64,000 bases of DNA from Sinohyriopsis cumingii (lineage: Eukaryota; Mollusca; Bivalvia; Unionida; Unionidae). Positions within the stretch are counted from its first letter, which is position 1, and every line of letters starts with the position of its first letter. This document shows positions 12,649-22,787 of this stretch, one piece after another. Location: the NCBI GenBank assembly GCA_028554795.2, contig CM068842.1, forward strand, positions 52,135,574 to 52,199,573, written 5' to 3'. The notes under the pieces were generated by a model that was given only the letters and a program-made list of their open reading frames with translations, had not been told where the DNA came from and ran no database searches. Position numbers and translations under genes: made by a program.

Positions 12649-13983
12649 TCATCTTGTGAGAAAATTTACTGATGCTTCATTTATACATATCTTCTTATAG
12701 TTAATTCACAGTTAAGAACACCCAGGACAATGTACATACGTATTATGTAAGATTACGACTAATAGACACACTTAGGGACGGAAAGAAACTTCCTGTTTGT
12801 TGCATAACCATTACGCAACAACCCGTCCGCGGTAAATTCAAAAGAAATTATATAACCATGACAACGAGGTAGAGACTCGGATCTTTGTTTTGCAATCCGC
12901 CAGTGATGTCGCGACCGACTTGATAGCAATATCGGCTCTGGGAAATGGAAGCCAGAGAGTGTCAAGTAAGTGATAAACTAATCAAGATAGTTTTCAAAGA
13001 GACCAGAATAAAACATATTCAAATCTAGGGCAAAGTCTAAACAAGAAATCGTTTATGTTCGTACTAAATCCATTTTCAATCAGTACATGTGGGAATCTCG
13101 CCAGGGGCGGATCATAGAGGAGTTGAGAGTTATTAGACTGTACTCCAAGTAGCCGAAGTTTTGAGCTCGTGGAAGGGCGGAAAGGTAATTCTAGTTGGAA
13201 TTCTAGGATTTGGTTTGTAAACAAAGACTTCTTGAGGGAGCTTTCTGGGTGGTTGTTCAACGCCCATGGAACGGAAACGAGTGAAGAGACGTGGAGAGCA
13301 CATGGTAAGCGTTTATAGTTACGTCAGCACCGGATGTATCAGAGGAACGGATCCGAAGTACCAGGAGAACACGTTGTCAAGAGAAACAAGAGGCAGACAG
13401 TGGTTGACACATGAGTAACAGACAACAATGAGAGGAAAGACTAACTTAAGACCTTTAATTTCATGTGATGGAATAATAACTGGCAATGTGAATAGGTCAT
13501 TAATTGTATTTGTTCGAGAGAAATCGCGATTGATAAATTTGTCGATGAAATTTTTTAATATATTTTGCTATGTTTTATTAAAATGTTATAGTTTGTACAC
13601 TGAGTTATTTATACAACTAGACCGTAGGCATTGCTGACTGGGGGCTCAGCTATTTAAATTTTAATTGTCCACCTTTCTCCGGTATTAGAAATAATACTGT
13701 CGGAGGCAAGTGACAGAGAAATTAAAGGTAAAATAGGAAGCATTTCGATGAAGCTGTGTACCATTTAAAAAACGGGGGTTATTATTATTTTTCCTCGTTA
13801 TTTTCTAACATCGTTAATGGTTAACCAGTGTCATTTCATCGCTGATTTATAGTATTGAAGCAAATGTTTACATATGCATATCAATGCGCCATAGGCGGAT
13901 CACAGTTTGATATACTAACAGTATTGGTACATCAAGTTGCTAGCTAGCTCCCTAAATAGCTAGATAGCTACATAGTTATCTAG
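12646..13983. other. Unassigned, locally more GC-rich stretch
   Basis: 12,760-13,430 is visibly less AT-rich than its surroundings. It contains minus frames of 68 and 88 codons (12,759-12,965; 12,994-13,260). Two GTAAG-type donor-like sites occur on the plus strand (near 12,962 and 13,304). This could be an untranslated exon or an old repeat, but nothing in it identifies a gene. Confidence 0.3.
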
Positions 13984-14270
13984 ATAGTATCAGAACTTAA
14001 TTGCATCCTTTGGATTTTCACTTGTATCATAGAACGTGACCTCATTCTTTTCATGGTCACTGATATCATAGAACTTGATGTCATCCTTTGGATAGTCACT
14101 GGTATGATGCAACATGACGTCATCGTTTGGAGTGTCACTAGTACCATAGAATATGATGCCATCGTTGGGATGGCCACCCGTGTCATGCGACTAGTATCAC
14201 TTAATTTCATCCTATGGATAATTACTGGTTTCATTAAATGTCATCCTTTGAATGGTCCGTGGTATCTGTA
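13984..14270. repeat. 39-bp minisatellite, left block (about 7 diverged units)
   Basis: Units of the type 'atcatagaacttgatgtcat' + 'cctttggatagtcactggt' recur at about 39 bp. Because 39 is a multiple of three, both strands stay open (84-codon minus and 72-codon plus frames), giving 13-residue repeats. These frames are not evidence of a gene. The array resumes at 14,960. Confidence 0.85.
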
Positions 14271-14271
14271 G

Positions 14272-14950
14272 TGTATATTTAATTTGAATTGTTTGTTAGA
14301 TTTTAAATTTCATTTTATGCAATACTTAATTGAATTTTGGACCTGACTTTGTGGAAAATTAAATCATTTCTACCTGACCTGAATCATTTTTTTTTATTTT
14401 GTAAACATGTTTATCTCAATCCGAGTCCAAAACATTGCAAGTGCACCATGAAATTCTGGGTGTACCTGCTGTTCACTACATTTTATAGTATATTTTTAGG
14501 AACAGACATTCCAATTATAACTAAGAATTTATCTTGTAAACAAAAAAATTTCAGAAGGTTATTTTCCATTAGGTAATACCTTTTCTTAGAAAATGATAAT
14601 AATGACCCGAGGTCAAGGAGATGACCATGTAATATCGGTTTTCTATCAATTATTTACTCGTCCGTTAAGATTATAACGGAATCAGTTATCTTATTGTTGT
14701 GTCCAGTATTTCATTTGGGTTGGAACTTAATTATTCAATTTCAATTATTTGTCTCTGGAAATACAAAGTGATCAAGAAAACAATCTTTGAAATAGAGTTG
14801 CATTTATTTTAGAACAACACTAACGATTGTTTTGAACTTATTCATCTGGACTTGCTATCCAAATTCTAGGATTATTTGGGATTTATTTCCCAAAACCGTA
14901 AGTTATGTTTACATTTTTCACTTTCTATTTTTGGGAAGTCAGCTATTTGT
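14272..14950 (-). repeat. Repeat D copy 3, inserted in the 39-bp array
   Basis: In plus orientation this segment follows the same order of landmarks as 44,757-45,610: 'tatatttaatttg', 'tttgttag', 'ggacctgacttt', 'ctacctgacctga', 'aaggttattttcc', 'gacccgaggtcaag', 'ctggaaa', 'gtaagtt', 'tttttcactttct'. It carries internal deletions relative to copy 5. It is flanked on both sides by units of the same 39-bp minisatellite, so it most likely inserted into a pre-existing array. Confidence 0.7.
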
Positions 14951-14959
14951 CATAATAAA

Positions 14960-15140
14960 CCATAGAACTTGATGTCATTCTTGGATGGTCACTAGCATCA
15001 AAACCTTAAACCTGATATCATCCTTTTCATGGTCAGTCCTATAATAGAACTTGGGTGTCCCCCTTGGATAGTCACTGGTAGCAGAGAAATTGGTGTTATC
15101 TTTAGATGGAAACAAGTATCATAGAACTTGATGTCTGTAA
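14960..15140. repeat. 39-bp minisatellite, right block (about 4 diverged units)
   Basis: Units such as 'catagaacttgatgtcat' and 'ggatagtcactggta' continue the array that stops at about 14,270. They are more diverged than the left block. Confidence 0.75.
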
Positions 15141-15214
15141 CAGGATTGTAACCGAATGAATTTTTGGACCGGGTGAAAACAATACAATGTGAGTGAATGG
15201 AAGTTTATGAAATG

Positions 15215-15216
<2 letters not shown>

Positions 15217-15300
<84 letters not shown>
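15217..15300. repeat. (AT)n microsatellite, about 84 bp
   Basis: Pure alternating AT. The Tyr-Ile repeat frames of 65 and 74 codons across it are artefacts. Confidence 0.95.
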
Positions 15301-15303
<3 letters not shown>

Positions 15304-15670
15304 ACAACACACACAAGTTGACTCAAAAACCCACATACTAAATATTATATAAGACTACCATGCTGAACATACTATGAAAAGAAAAAAGATTCACATATGA
15401 AAAAAATATGATTATGGTTCATGTTACTATACGATACGAAGAAATGAGCATGGTTCATATAATCATATGATACGGAAAAAATGAATAAGAATGGTTTACA
15501 CAACAATATGATACCAAAACAATCAGCCTGGTTCAAATGGTTCACATATCCCTATGTCCTTGTAACCGTAAGACAGTGTAAACTGCCCTTATTCAGAGTT
15601 CGGAATTCATATCACTATTCTTTGTCCAATTTAGTTACATGACTACGCTGCCACACTGCAAATGATGCCG

Positions 15671-16015
15671 TCACCATTCTGGCTCTTCCCACAAGGGCTC
15701 GCTACAAGGAAAATTAGGTGTATCCGTCAATGAATTGAGGGCTGAGGGGGTCGAACCTGTAATAATATAACGCAAGGAAAGACACGAGTCCGCACCCATC
15801 GGTAGTCCCAACCCTACTACTTTATTTTCCTCTGCTAATTTCCAACTTAAGCCATCCGTAATCAAGAATAGTCCAATTTTTAAAACAGCTCGACACACGT
15901 AGTTCAGTTTGCGACATATTGCAGAAAATTCAACAATTGTTCGCCGATTTTGACGCTTGTATAAGTACTGGGACGGAAGTGCCGTTTGCATTCGGAGAAT
16001 CTTGGATTTCACCAC
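15671..16015 (-). CDS. Unidentified 114-codon reading frame
   Basis: This frame is open from an ATG at 16,015 to a stop at 15,671. It is somewhat longer and less biased than expected by chance in AT-rich DNA. The product has a basic N-terminal half (MVKSKILRMQTALPSQYLYK) and a Ser/Pro-rich C-terminal half ending in EEPEW. I see no signal peptide, membrane segment or known motif. No promoter, splice sites or neighbouring exon support it. It could be a chance frame, an exon fragment or part of an unrecognised repeat. Confidence 0.2.
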   Translation of the reverse strand: MVKSKILRMQTALPSQYLYKRQNRRTIVEFSAICRKLNYVCRAVLKIGLFLITDGLSWKLAEENKVVGLGLPMGADSCLSLRYIITGSTPSALNSLTDTPNFPCSEPLWEEPEW

Positions 16016-16402
16016 TGACCGAAAGTTAAGATCCGAACAACCTCTAGTCCAAATTTCAACGGTAAATACAAGCAGACGATAGCAAGGAAATAAATAGATA
16101 AATTAATTGTGCCATGGTAAGGTAAAAGAAGCATAGTAGCGTAAATAATTATAATTATCCAAAATGTTAAAATATATTCAATATTTTATATACGAGTGAG
16201 AATGTTCGGAATATAATTAATATTAGTAATGGGCCTATTATTCTTGTTTTGGTACATTTTACAATATGCTGTTTTACAGCAATAGTATCAATGTAACTAT
16301 AAACTGCCTTAAAAATAATAAACCCATCACTGCACAGAAAGAGGGAGAGAGAGGGATTATACTGACATGGTCCTATTGCTACTGTACGTCTTCAGTTACA
16401 TG
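16016..16402. other. Unassigned sequence flanking the LINE 3' end
   Basis: AT-rich DNA. It includes a short (GA) patch near 16,339-16,355. No gene. Confidence 0.4.
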
Positions 16403-16431
16403 CATCATCATCATCATCATCATCATCATCA
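16403..16431 (-). repeat. (GAT)n 3' tail of the RTE-like LINE
   Basis: About nine to ten trinucleotide units start only a few bases past the stop codon at 16,435-16,437. This is the diagnostic 3' terminus of the element. Confidence 0.85.
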
Positions 16432-16434
16432 GTC

Positions 16435-18243
16435 TCATGACCTAATGTGGTCGTTGAGGCACTGTGCTGCTGAACATCTGACCAGTTCCCTCCACTTGTC
16501 TCGATCATGTGCCAATGCCTGTGTCTCCGCAAAACTTTTCCTGGTCCATTCTGTGATGTTGTCAGTCCACTTTTTTCTCTGTCTACCTCTCCTTCTGCCA
16601 CCCTCGATGCTGCCCTGCGGGACTGTTGTGGATAGACTGTTGGCTCTAGTGACATGGCCATACCATTTCAGCTTTCTCTTTTTGACGGTGGTGAGGAGGT
16701 CCTCATATTGGCCTACTTCGCGCCTGATGGTGTTACGCACTTCTTCATTTGTGATGTGATCCATGTAAGAGATGCCAAGGATGGTTCTGTAGCATCTCAT
16801 TTCAAGTGACTGGATTCTTCGTTGTAATTCTGCTGTCAGGGTCCATGCCTCACATGAGTACGAAAAGACTGAGATGACTAGAGCTCGCAGTAGTCTGATT
16901 TTAGTTTTCAGACAGATATTCTTGTCTCTCCAGATGGGTCTTAGCTTTGACATAGCTGCCATTGTTTGTGCTGCTCTTGACAAAATTTCTGCTCTTGATC
17001 CCTCTTCAGTGATTATGGAACCAAGATATTTGAACTGGCTCACTGTTTCCAGTTCATGTCCTCTGACTTTAATCTTGGCTGAGATTTGTATGCCACTATT
17101 TGTCATCAGTTTTGTCTTCTCAGCGCTTATCTCCATGTCAAATCTGGAAGATGTTTCATCCAGGTTCTTCACTAAGGTGGCTAGCTCGTCTTCACTGCCT
17201 GCCAGCCCATCAATGTCGTCTGCAAAGCGGAGGTTGGTGATGTTACGCCCTCCAGTGCTGACTGTCCCACAGTGGTTTTCCAGGGCTTCCCTCATGATGC
17301 GCTCTAAGTAGATGTTGAAAAGCGTGGGTGACAGGAGACAGCTTTGACGCACTCCCACTGTTGTCTGGAACCAGTCCCCCACAGCACCTTGGGCAATTAC
17401 TGCACTGATAGCCTTGGCGTACAGTTGCTTGATGGTATTGGTTAACTTTTGACCCATGTTATACTTCTTCACTGTCGCCCACAATGCCTCATGCCACACT
17501 CTGTCAAAGGCCTTTTTGAAATCTATGAACACATGATAGATGTCTTGTTGGTGTTGCGAGTACTTTTCGCACAGAACCCTGAGATTGAATATTTGTTCTG
17601 TTATGCTTCTTCCACTCCGGAACCCGGCCTGTTCTTCAGCAATTATTTCTTCTGCTTGTGGTTTCAGTCTGTTCAAGATGATCTTCAACATTACCTTAGT
17701 AGCATGGCTGATCAAACTGATAGTTCTGTAATTTTGGCACAGCTGGAGATTGCCTTTTTTGGGAAGTGTTATAATCAGTGACTGGGTCCATTGTGTTGGC
17801 CATTCACCTGTCTGCCAGATCTTGTTGCAGATTTTTGTTAGTAGCTCTTTCACTGATTCTCCCCCATTCTTGATAAGTTCAGCTGGGATGTTGTCTACTC
17901 CAGCTGCCTTCCCATTCTTCAGTGCTCTTATTGCTGACTCCACCTCTTCTTTGAGAATGGGGAAGTCATCATCATTTGAGGAGTTTGGAACTTCAAGCAC
18001 CTCTGGTTCTCCTGTGGACTGATGGTTGTAGAGTTCTTTGCAATACTCAGTCCATCTTTCTGCAATGTCGCTCGCTTCTGTGAGGCATTTTCCATTTTTG
18101 TCTTGAATGGTACTGACTCTTGGTTGTTTCTGTCTGGTGAGGTCTTTCACAATTTGGAATGCATTTTTGCTGTTATTCTTTATCAGACTGTTCTCCATTT
18201 CTGTGCACTTTTGTCCAATCCAATTTTCTTTTGCTTTGCTCAA
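16435..18243 (-). CDS. RTE-like LINE reverse transcriptase (602 codons from first ATG)
   Basis: It encodes the reverse transcriptase that would copy the element's RNA at the nicked target. Visible motifs, in order: a GKAAGVDNIPAELIK block (residues about 111-125); the fingers motif AGFRSGRSITEQI (206-218); palm motif A VFIDFKKAFDRV with catalytic Asp241; motif B GVRQSCLLSPTLFN (297-310); and the catalytic FADD box (340-343, Asp342 and Asp343). A thumb/C-terminal region with a YLGS motif follows, then a basic GRRRGRQRKKW stretch near the end. Most relatives have Gly where this copy has Ser304 in GVRQSC, so activity may be reduced. The ATG at 18,243 is not a natural start. The frame continues upstream in another phase as the endonuclease, and the break is in the 7-base T tract at 18,245-18,251 (plus strand). 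Many smaller frames on the opposite strand are shadows. Confidence 0.92.
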   Translation of the reverse strand: MSKAKENWIGQKCTEMENSLIKNNSKNAFQIVKDLTRQKQPRVSTIQDKNGKCLTEASDIAERWTEYCKELYNHQSTGEPEVLEVPNSSNDDDFPILKEEVESAIRALKNGKAAGVDNIPAELIKNGGESVKELLTKICNKIWQTGEWPTQWTQSLIITLPKKGNLQLCQNYRTISLISHATKVMLKIILNRLKPQAEEIIAEEQAGFRSGRSITEQIFNLRVLCEKYSQHQQDIYHVFIDFKKAFDRVWHEALWATVKKYNMGQKLTNTIKQLYAKAISAVIAQGAVGDWFQTTVGVRQSCLLSPTLFNIYLERIMREALENHCGTVSTGGRNITNLRFADDIDGLAGSEDELATLVKNLDETSSRFDMEISAEKTKLMTNSGIQISAKIKVRGHELETVSQFKYLGSIITEEGSRAEILSRAAQTMAAMSKLRPIWRDKNICLKTKIRLLRALVISVFSYSCEAWTLTAELQRRIQSLEMRCYRTILGISYMDHITNEEVRNTIRREVGQYEDLLTTVKKRKLKWYGHVTRANSLSTTVPQGSIEGGRRRGRQRKKWTDNITEWTRKSFAETQALAHDRDKWRELVRCSAAQCLNDHIRS

Positions 18244-19555
18244 GTTTTTTTCTGATATTCTTGTTTATTTCTAGGTACTTCAATGCCCCTGTTGTGTGTC
18301 TGGTGTTTTTTAGTTCTCTTCGGGCATCACACAACTTCAGAATTTCTTCTGTAACCCAGGGTTTTTTCTTCGGGCGATGGAGGCCAATGATGTCCTTGGC
18401 AGCTGCTGTCATGACTGTGTTGAAGGTGTCTGTCATCTCATTGACATCACCATCCATCACAAGGAGTGGAGCAAATTTTGCTCCAATTGTGGCTTGGAAT
18501 GACTTGCAGATGTTAGGGTCCTTCAGTTGTTCAAGGTTGAATTTGAGCCTGATGTTCTTTGGCTTGTTAATTTTCTTCAACCTCACTCGGAAGTTCATAA
18601 TCATGAGGTCATGATCACTCCCAACATCAGCACCTGGGAATGTCCTTGTTTTTGCTCTATTGATGGCAGATCGATAACGATTTTGAACCAATATGTAGTC
18701 GATCTGGTTGTGAAGAGTTCCATTTGGTGAGTGCCATGTCCAGCATCGTGAAGCTTTATGTTGTCCCAGGGTGTTGGCTAGTTCCAAGTTGTTGTAGCTT
18801 GCGAACTCGAGCAGCCGTCTCCCTCTTTCACTGGTAAGCTCTTTGAAAGAAGGTCCACAATGTATTTCCCAGTCTTTTAAAGCATCTTTGCCAACTTTGG
18901 CATTCCAGTCTCCTTGGACAATAAGGATATCTTTCTTACTGACCATGTTTAGAATACCCTGTAGTTTGTTGTAAAACTCCTCTATTTCTTTATCATCATG
19001 ATCGGTAGTTGGAGCATAGACTTGGATAATTGTGATGTGAAAGGGAGATGCTTTCAGACGAATGGAAATGATTCTGCTAGATATGGGGCAGCATTCAAGC
19101 ACAGATCCCTTGATGGCTTTGTTTACAAGGAAGCCTACTCCATTTATGGACTTGTCACACTCTCCACTATAGTATAATATATGCCCGTCTTCGGTTCGGT
19201 GTTCTCCTAGGGATTTCCATCTAACTTCACAGAGTCCAATAATGTGCCATGTGTAGTGTTCCAGCTCATGTGTCAACTCTTGGAATCTTCCATTTTGCGC
19301 CAGAGTTCTAATGTTCCAGGTGGCGATGGCAATGTTGTCTCTCGCTCTGATTGTATGCATAGTACCAGTAGCACACTTGTCACTTCCGTCCTGGTGGACA
19401 ACGGCAGGCGCAGTCCTTTTTGACCCGGGCGACGACCGATCCGGTATTGTAAGCTCAGATTTGTCCAGCATTATCAGTGTGTCTTGGGCAAACGTCGTCT
19501 GGCGGAGCCCATCCCTCTCCAGACCAAGGAGTTGCCAGAAGGGGATGTAATACAT
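18173..19555 (-). CDS. RTE-like LINE endonuclease domain (460 codons)
   Basis: This is an exonuclease/endonuclease/phosphatase-fold domain that nicks genomic DNA to prime reverse transcription. Motifs seen: TWNIRTL (Asn81), LCEVRW (Glu110), QVYAPTTD (Tyr180), GDWNAKVG (Asp216, Asn218), QIDYILV (Asp286) and GSDHDLM (Asp314, His315). The full catalytic set is therefore present. The first about 70 residues are not recognisable and may be N-terminal extension. A downstream linker (about 330-440) leads to the reverse transcriptase. The last 21 or so residues are out of phase: the same DNA in the neighbouring frame encodes the start of the reverse transcriptase frame. The frameshift lies in the A7 tract (coding strand) at 18,251-18,245. 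This could be an inactivating indel, a sequencing error or, less likely, programmed slippage. Confidence 0.93.
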   Translation of the reverse strand: MYYIPFWQLLGLERDGLRQTTFAQDTLIMLDKSELTIPDRSSPGSKRTAPAVVHQDGSDKCATGTMHTIRARDNIAIATWNIRTLAQNGRFQELTHELEHYTWHIIGLCEVRWKSLGEHRTEDGHILYYSGECDKSINGVGFLVNKAIKGSVLECCPISSRIISIRLKASPFHITIIQVYAPTTDHDDKEIEEFYNKLQGILNMVSKKDILIVQGDWNAKVGKDALKDWEIHCGPSFKELTSERGRRLLEFASYNNLELANTLGQHKASRCWTWHSPNGTLHNQIDYILVQNRYRSAINRAKTRTFPGADVGSDHDLMIMNFRVRLKKINKPKNIRLKFNLEQLKDPNICKSFQATIGAKFAPLLVMDGDVNEMTDTFNTVMTAAAKDIIGLHRPKKKPWVTEEILKLCDARRELKNTRHTTGALKYLEINKNIRKKLEQSKRKLDWTKVHRNGEQSDKE

Positions 19556-19860
19556 CGTCCAGCTGCCTTAGGGTCTCCACTCCGGATTTTCTTTTAGGGT
19601 TTACTCCCTTAGCCTTTGGCTAACCAAAGCCGACCTGCAAGGCAGAAGGAGACTCGTGGATGTGCGGGTGCGTCCATTTCCCGAGCAGATAAAGCATCTG
19701 CCATTGCCCAACAGTTATATGCACAGGCACTTAATTCAGGGACGACTAATAGCACCCTCCCCACAAGTTTTCCTATTAATGACGTGCCTGCTGTCCAGTG
19801 TGGTGAGAAAAAGCACACATATTTAATGATATTATAATTATCCCACAAGCCTTTCAAGCT
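19556..19860 (-). other. Probable 5' region of the RTE-like LINE with an 82-codon frame
   Basis: This interval lies directly upstream of the endonuclease frame and is visibly less AT-rich than the flanking DNA, like the LINE itself. A minus-strand frame at 19,609-19,857 encodes 82 residues (start MKGLWDNYNIIK). Some RTE elements have a tiny ORF upstream of the main one. Whether this frame is that ORF or chance cannot be told. The exact 5' end is not defined; 19,860 is an estimate from the composition change. Confidence 0.45.
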
Positions 19861-20110
19861 ATTTTTTTCGTATGTATGTATGTATCAGAGAGGGTGAACA
19901 TACCAAGTTATCAGGCCGAAGTAAAACTTCCCACGAAAAATGAAAATGCAAGGTCAATAACGTCAAACCGAAGCTTCTAACAAACCGAGACTTCTCTAAC
20001 TGGAGTATCTTTGACGTTTTTGTTTTCGTGTTCGTTTACCCGTCGGACCCTCAGATTTTGTCATCACCCTTCCTGCTGCTGTATTTCATCCAAAACTTGT
20101 ATCGAGACCT
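19861..20110. other. Unassigned sequence
   Basis: It includes a short (TATG)n patch at 19,871-19,885. No gene. Confidence 0.4.
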
Positions 20111-20422
20111 GTGTGCGTGATTTAAATTTTTAACGTAGCTTTTACAGTTTTTCAGGCATATCGCTACGATGTCTAAAGTGTGACAGTTTATAGTGATGTG
20201 TTGCACTGGGGCATCATGCCGCAGACATGTAGCATGATGTCCCACCCAGTCACATTATCCTGAACCAGGCAGACCATTCCTAACACTAACCTCTTAATGC
20301 TGAGCGCCTAGCGAGGCAGCTCTTAGTACCATTCATTTTTTTTGTCTTTGGTATGATTCGGCCGGGGTTCGAACCCGCGACCTCCCGCATCCGAGGCGGA
20401 CTCTCTAACCACTAGGATATGC
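20111..20422 (-). mobile_element. SINE family B, full-length
   Basis: Read on the minus strand it starts with a tRNA-like head. The A-box region is 'tagtggttagagagtccg' and the B-box is 'ggttcgaaccc', with the anticodon arm degenerate. The body shared with 43,576-43,897 and 1,340-1,600 follows and ends at 'taaaaatttaaatcacgcac'. It is a tRNA-derived SINE. The head shows Pol III promoter boxes but is not a functional tRNA gene. I could not define a clean target duplication. The 64-codon frames here are artefacts. Confidence 0.87.
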
Positions 20423-22604
20423 TTTGGAGTTTCCAGGTCTAATTCTAATAAATAATAAGCATCTCCATCATAAGATATTTCGAGCAGATTTTCTTCTATC
20501 AATTTTATTATTTTCATTATTTACCCATCTAAAGGTATTTACAAGCATGTTAACGAACCATCCATATAAATTATAGGCTAATTGGTACATAATTAACAAC
20601 ATTTACCGTGATATATTATTTTGTCGAAGAAATATTCCTAAATATAGATTGTTGTTTGCTTTTGCGTGTCAATATGGTATTATACTAATTGCACAAGGAA
20701 TTCCATTATGAATCATAAGAATCATAACGTATCAAATTTTTTTAACTGAGTAAGGATATCATTAAACTCGCATCATGGCCAAAAGAGGGTGAACTATAAC
20801 TTGTGATTGGCAAAGCTTGAGGTTTCGTACAAACGTTCTTAAATTCTTCGAAGATATCACACAACATTAAAGTATCCTTTGTCGATTAACAGTAATGAGA
20901 TCGGAAAATATTGGAAGGTTTAAGTGTGTCATCACATCATACATGTACTTGTCTTGGATATATTTTATTCTTAAGTGATGATTGGACCTTTTCTTTTGAT
21001 GATATAGATGTTTCATCGAATCTATTGCACCTTGCAAAGTACTCGTGTACTTTCTCAGAAAATTAGGTTTTATTGCACCAACATGCTATATTGCTTCAGG
21101 TTGCCCCCATGAATCATGAGCTACAGCTGTCTAAAAATATAATAGTTCTTTTCACAATTATTTCCTTACCATCCTAATTTAACCTGTAAGCTACGAAAAC
21201 CTTTTGTCGTTATTTGGTATTATCTTAACATCTTTCATCAAGACTTTCCTTAAACAGGCATCTTTATAAATAGACGGCTATCATGACTAGAAAATGAATG
21301 AAGAGCGGAATGAATCGTCAATATTTGTATATTAAATTTAGTCCTTATGAGCAATGCCTTTGTAGTTATTTGGATTGATTGAAGTGAATATGATCAACAT
21401 GTTGACGTGTCTAACTTATTCAATCTCATTTACTCTGACAGATTTAACACATTTTCTAGCAGCTGTGTTATCGTCATTCTTTATCAACTTCATTCTCAAA
21501 TATTCCCAGTTGTCTCTATTTTCACAGGACGTTTGTCAAACAAATAACTGTATCTATGAAGTACCGGGTTACCAAATAGGCAGAGTAGGCATCGGCCTAG
21601 GGGCCCGACGACAGTGGATCAAAATAATATTGATAAAACGTATTACGAAATAATTTGCGGGGTGGGGGGCTCAAGATTTCGAATACCTAATTGCCCAAGG
21701 GCCTCCACAGGGTTTAATCCGGCACTGTATCTATGAGGTGTGTGCGTGGCAGTATCGGACTTGATAGCGTAAATGAAAGATGTGTCATATTTATTTTATA
21801 CGTTGACACAAACTTTTTATTTTTATTCCATGCAAATCTACTGACGTGATTTCTTTGAGTGCTTACTATTTATATATGTGCAGCATTAACTATACAGTCA
21901 CACAAAGCATCCATTTTGTACTTTAGTTCCTTTTCTGTCTAAATATGGTATGTAAAATAAATGTTGGAAGGCATTATCCATTTCACCTCAGTTCATTATG
22001 TTAATCAGTCTGGTTCTAAAATTAACTGCAGTCATTCTTCTTTCCATCCTTGGTGGGTCTATTTATTTATAAGACTGGTCGTTAAGTCTAGCAGGATCAA
22101 GACAGAATCAATGTTTTAATTTTGCGAATAGATAATCATTTTTTAAGTATAGTTCAGTGTAGATGAACATTCGTACAAGTCTTGATTGTTGCCAACATTG
22201 TCATGAATGAATCTCTTCGTCTTTAAATGATAATTCTGTTAAAAGATTGCTTATTCGTTAAACTTTTATTTTTGTATATGTGTGTGCGCGCGCGTGCGTG
22301 TGTTTGTATGTATGTATGTGTGTCAATGGAACCTGTAACTGTTGTCTGACTTTCTTAGAACTGGTATATATACCATCAAGTCTTCATCGCTGAAATATTT
22401 AAATAGCAATATTTTCAGTATATATTTCACTATCCGTTATTTACTTATAACACTGTGTCCGTGTACTTTGACGTAGCATGCAAATAAAATTCATGATTTC
22501 AAGTTGTACATTACATCGTTGCTTCTGTGACATGGTACGGAAAATCGAATTAATAATGAAATATTATCATGTTTTATTTAAAACCTTAAATGAGATGTGT
22601 TATG
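20423..22604. other. Unassigned AT-rich sequence
   Basis: No gene recognised. It contains a small candidate insertion at 21,560-21,723 and a (GT/GC)n plus (TATG)n patch at about 22,276-22,322. The 92-codon frame at 21,375-21,653 runs into that insertion and has no recognisable domain. Confidence 0.4.
21547..21736. mobile_element. Small candidate insertion flanked by a 13-bp direct repeat
   Basis: ACTGTATCTATGA occurs at 21,547-21,559 and again at 21,724-21,736, and similarity continues for three more bases (AGT/GGT). The about 164 bp between them begins near 'ccgggtta' and ends near 'taatccgg', which are imperfect inverted copies of each other. The interior is G/C-rich compared with its surroundings. 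This fits a small non-autonomous element with its target duplication, class unknown. Confidence 0.5.
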
Positions 22605-22673
22605 AGTATATGCTCTTAAAATAAGTAACATAAAAGAGTTAAAGGCGACAAGCTTTGCAAATTTCAACAAATA
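22605..22673 (+). repeat. Repeat D copy 4, left fragment before the nested transposon
   Basis: It aligns with the reverse complement of about 45,630-45,710 ('gacaagctttgcaaatttcaacaaata' here; kept order 'acaagctttgcaaa', 'aacaaata' there) and with 5,110-5,175. It stops exactly where the terminal inverted repeat of the 2.4 kb transposon begins, and the rest of D resumes at 25,076. Confidence 0.75.
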
Positions 22674-22787
22674 ACACTGGACAACAAATTTTTACAAAAG
22701 TCATGTTACTGAAATAAAATTAGTCAATTCTTATCAATTTTTATGTGCTGAACACGAATATGACAGTCAAATTGCAAAATTGGCTCT
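22674..22787. repeat. Left terminal inverted repeat of the 2.4 kb element
   Basis: About 114 bp. The outer end is ACACTGGACAACA and the inner end is TTGGCTCT. The best-conserved internal block is 'gtgctgaacacgaatat', paired with 'gtgccgaacacgaatat' in the right arm. Confidence 0.85.

Larger units (their letters stand above)
16403..19860 (-). mobile_element. RTE-like LINE, near full-length, minus strand
   Basis: The element reads right to left. It has a roughly 300-bp 5' region (19,556-19,860), an endonuclease frame (19,555-18,173), then a reverse transcriptase frame (18,243-16,435). The 3' untranslated region is almost absent, and the tail is a (GAT)n run at 16,431-16,403 instead of poly-A. 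An apurinic-type endonuclease, no obvious gag, a very short 3' UTR and a microsatellite tail together are the pattern of the RTE clade. The endonuclease resembles the domain found in databases as craniofacial development protein 2-like, which is itself RTE-derived. The two frames overlap by 71 bp because of a one-base shift. I could not define target-site duplications. Confidence 0.9.

Noticed and set aside
12759..13430. Host first exon or CpG-rich promoter
   Set aside because: The stretch is less AT-rich and has donor-like GTAAG sites, but no start codon with a convincing frame and no downstream exon could be tied to it.
16380..16402. Target-site duplication of the RTE-like LINE
   Set aside because: The sequence next to the (GAT)n tail does not recur near the presumed 5' end at about 19,860.
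16367..18614. Plus-strand frames of 60-151 codons opposite the LINE
   Set aside because: They are shadows of the endonuclease and reverse transcriptase frames on the minus strand.
20323..20422. tRNA gene
   Set aside because: A and B boxes are present, but the sequence is the head of SINE family B and the anticodon arm is not intact. The same holds for the heads at 10.7, 42.5, 43.9 and 46.6 kb.
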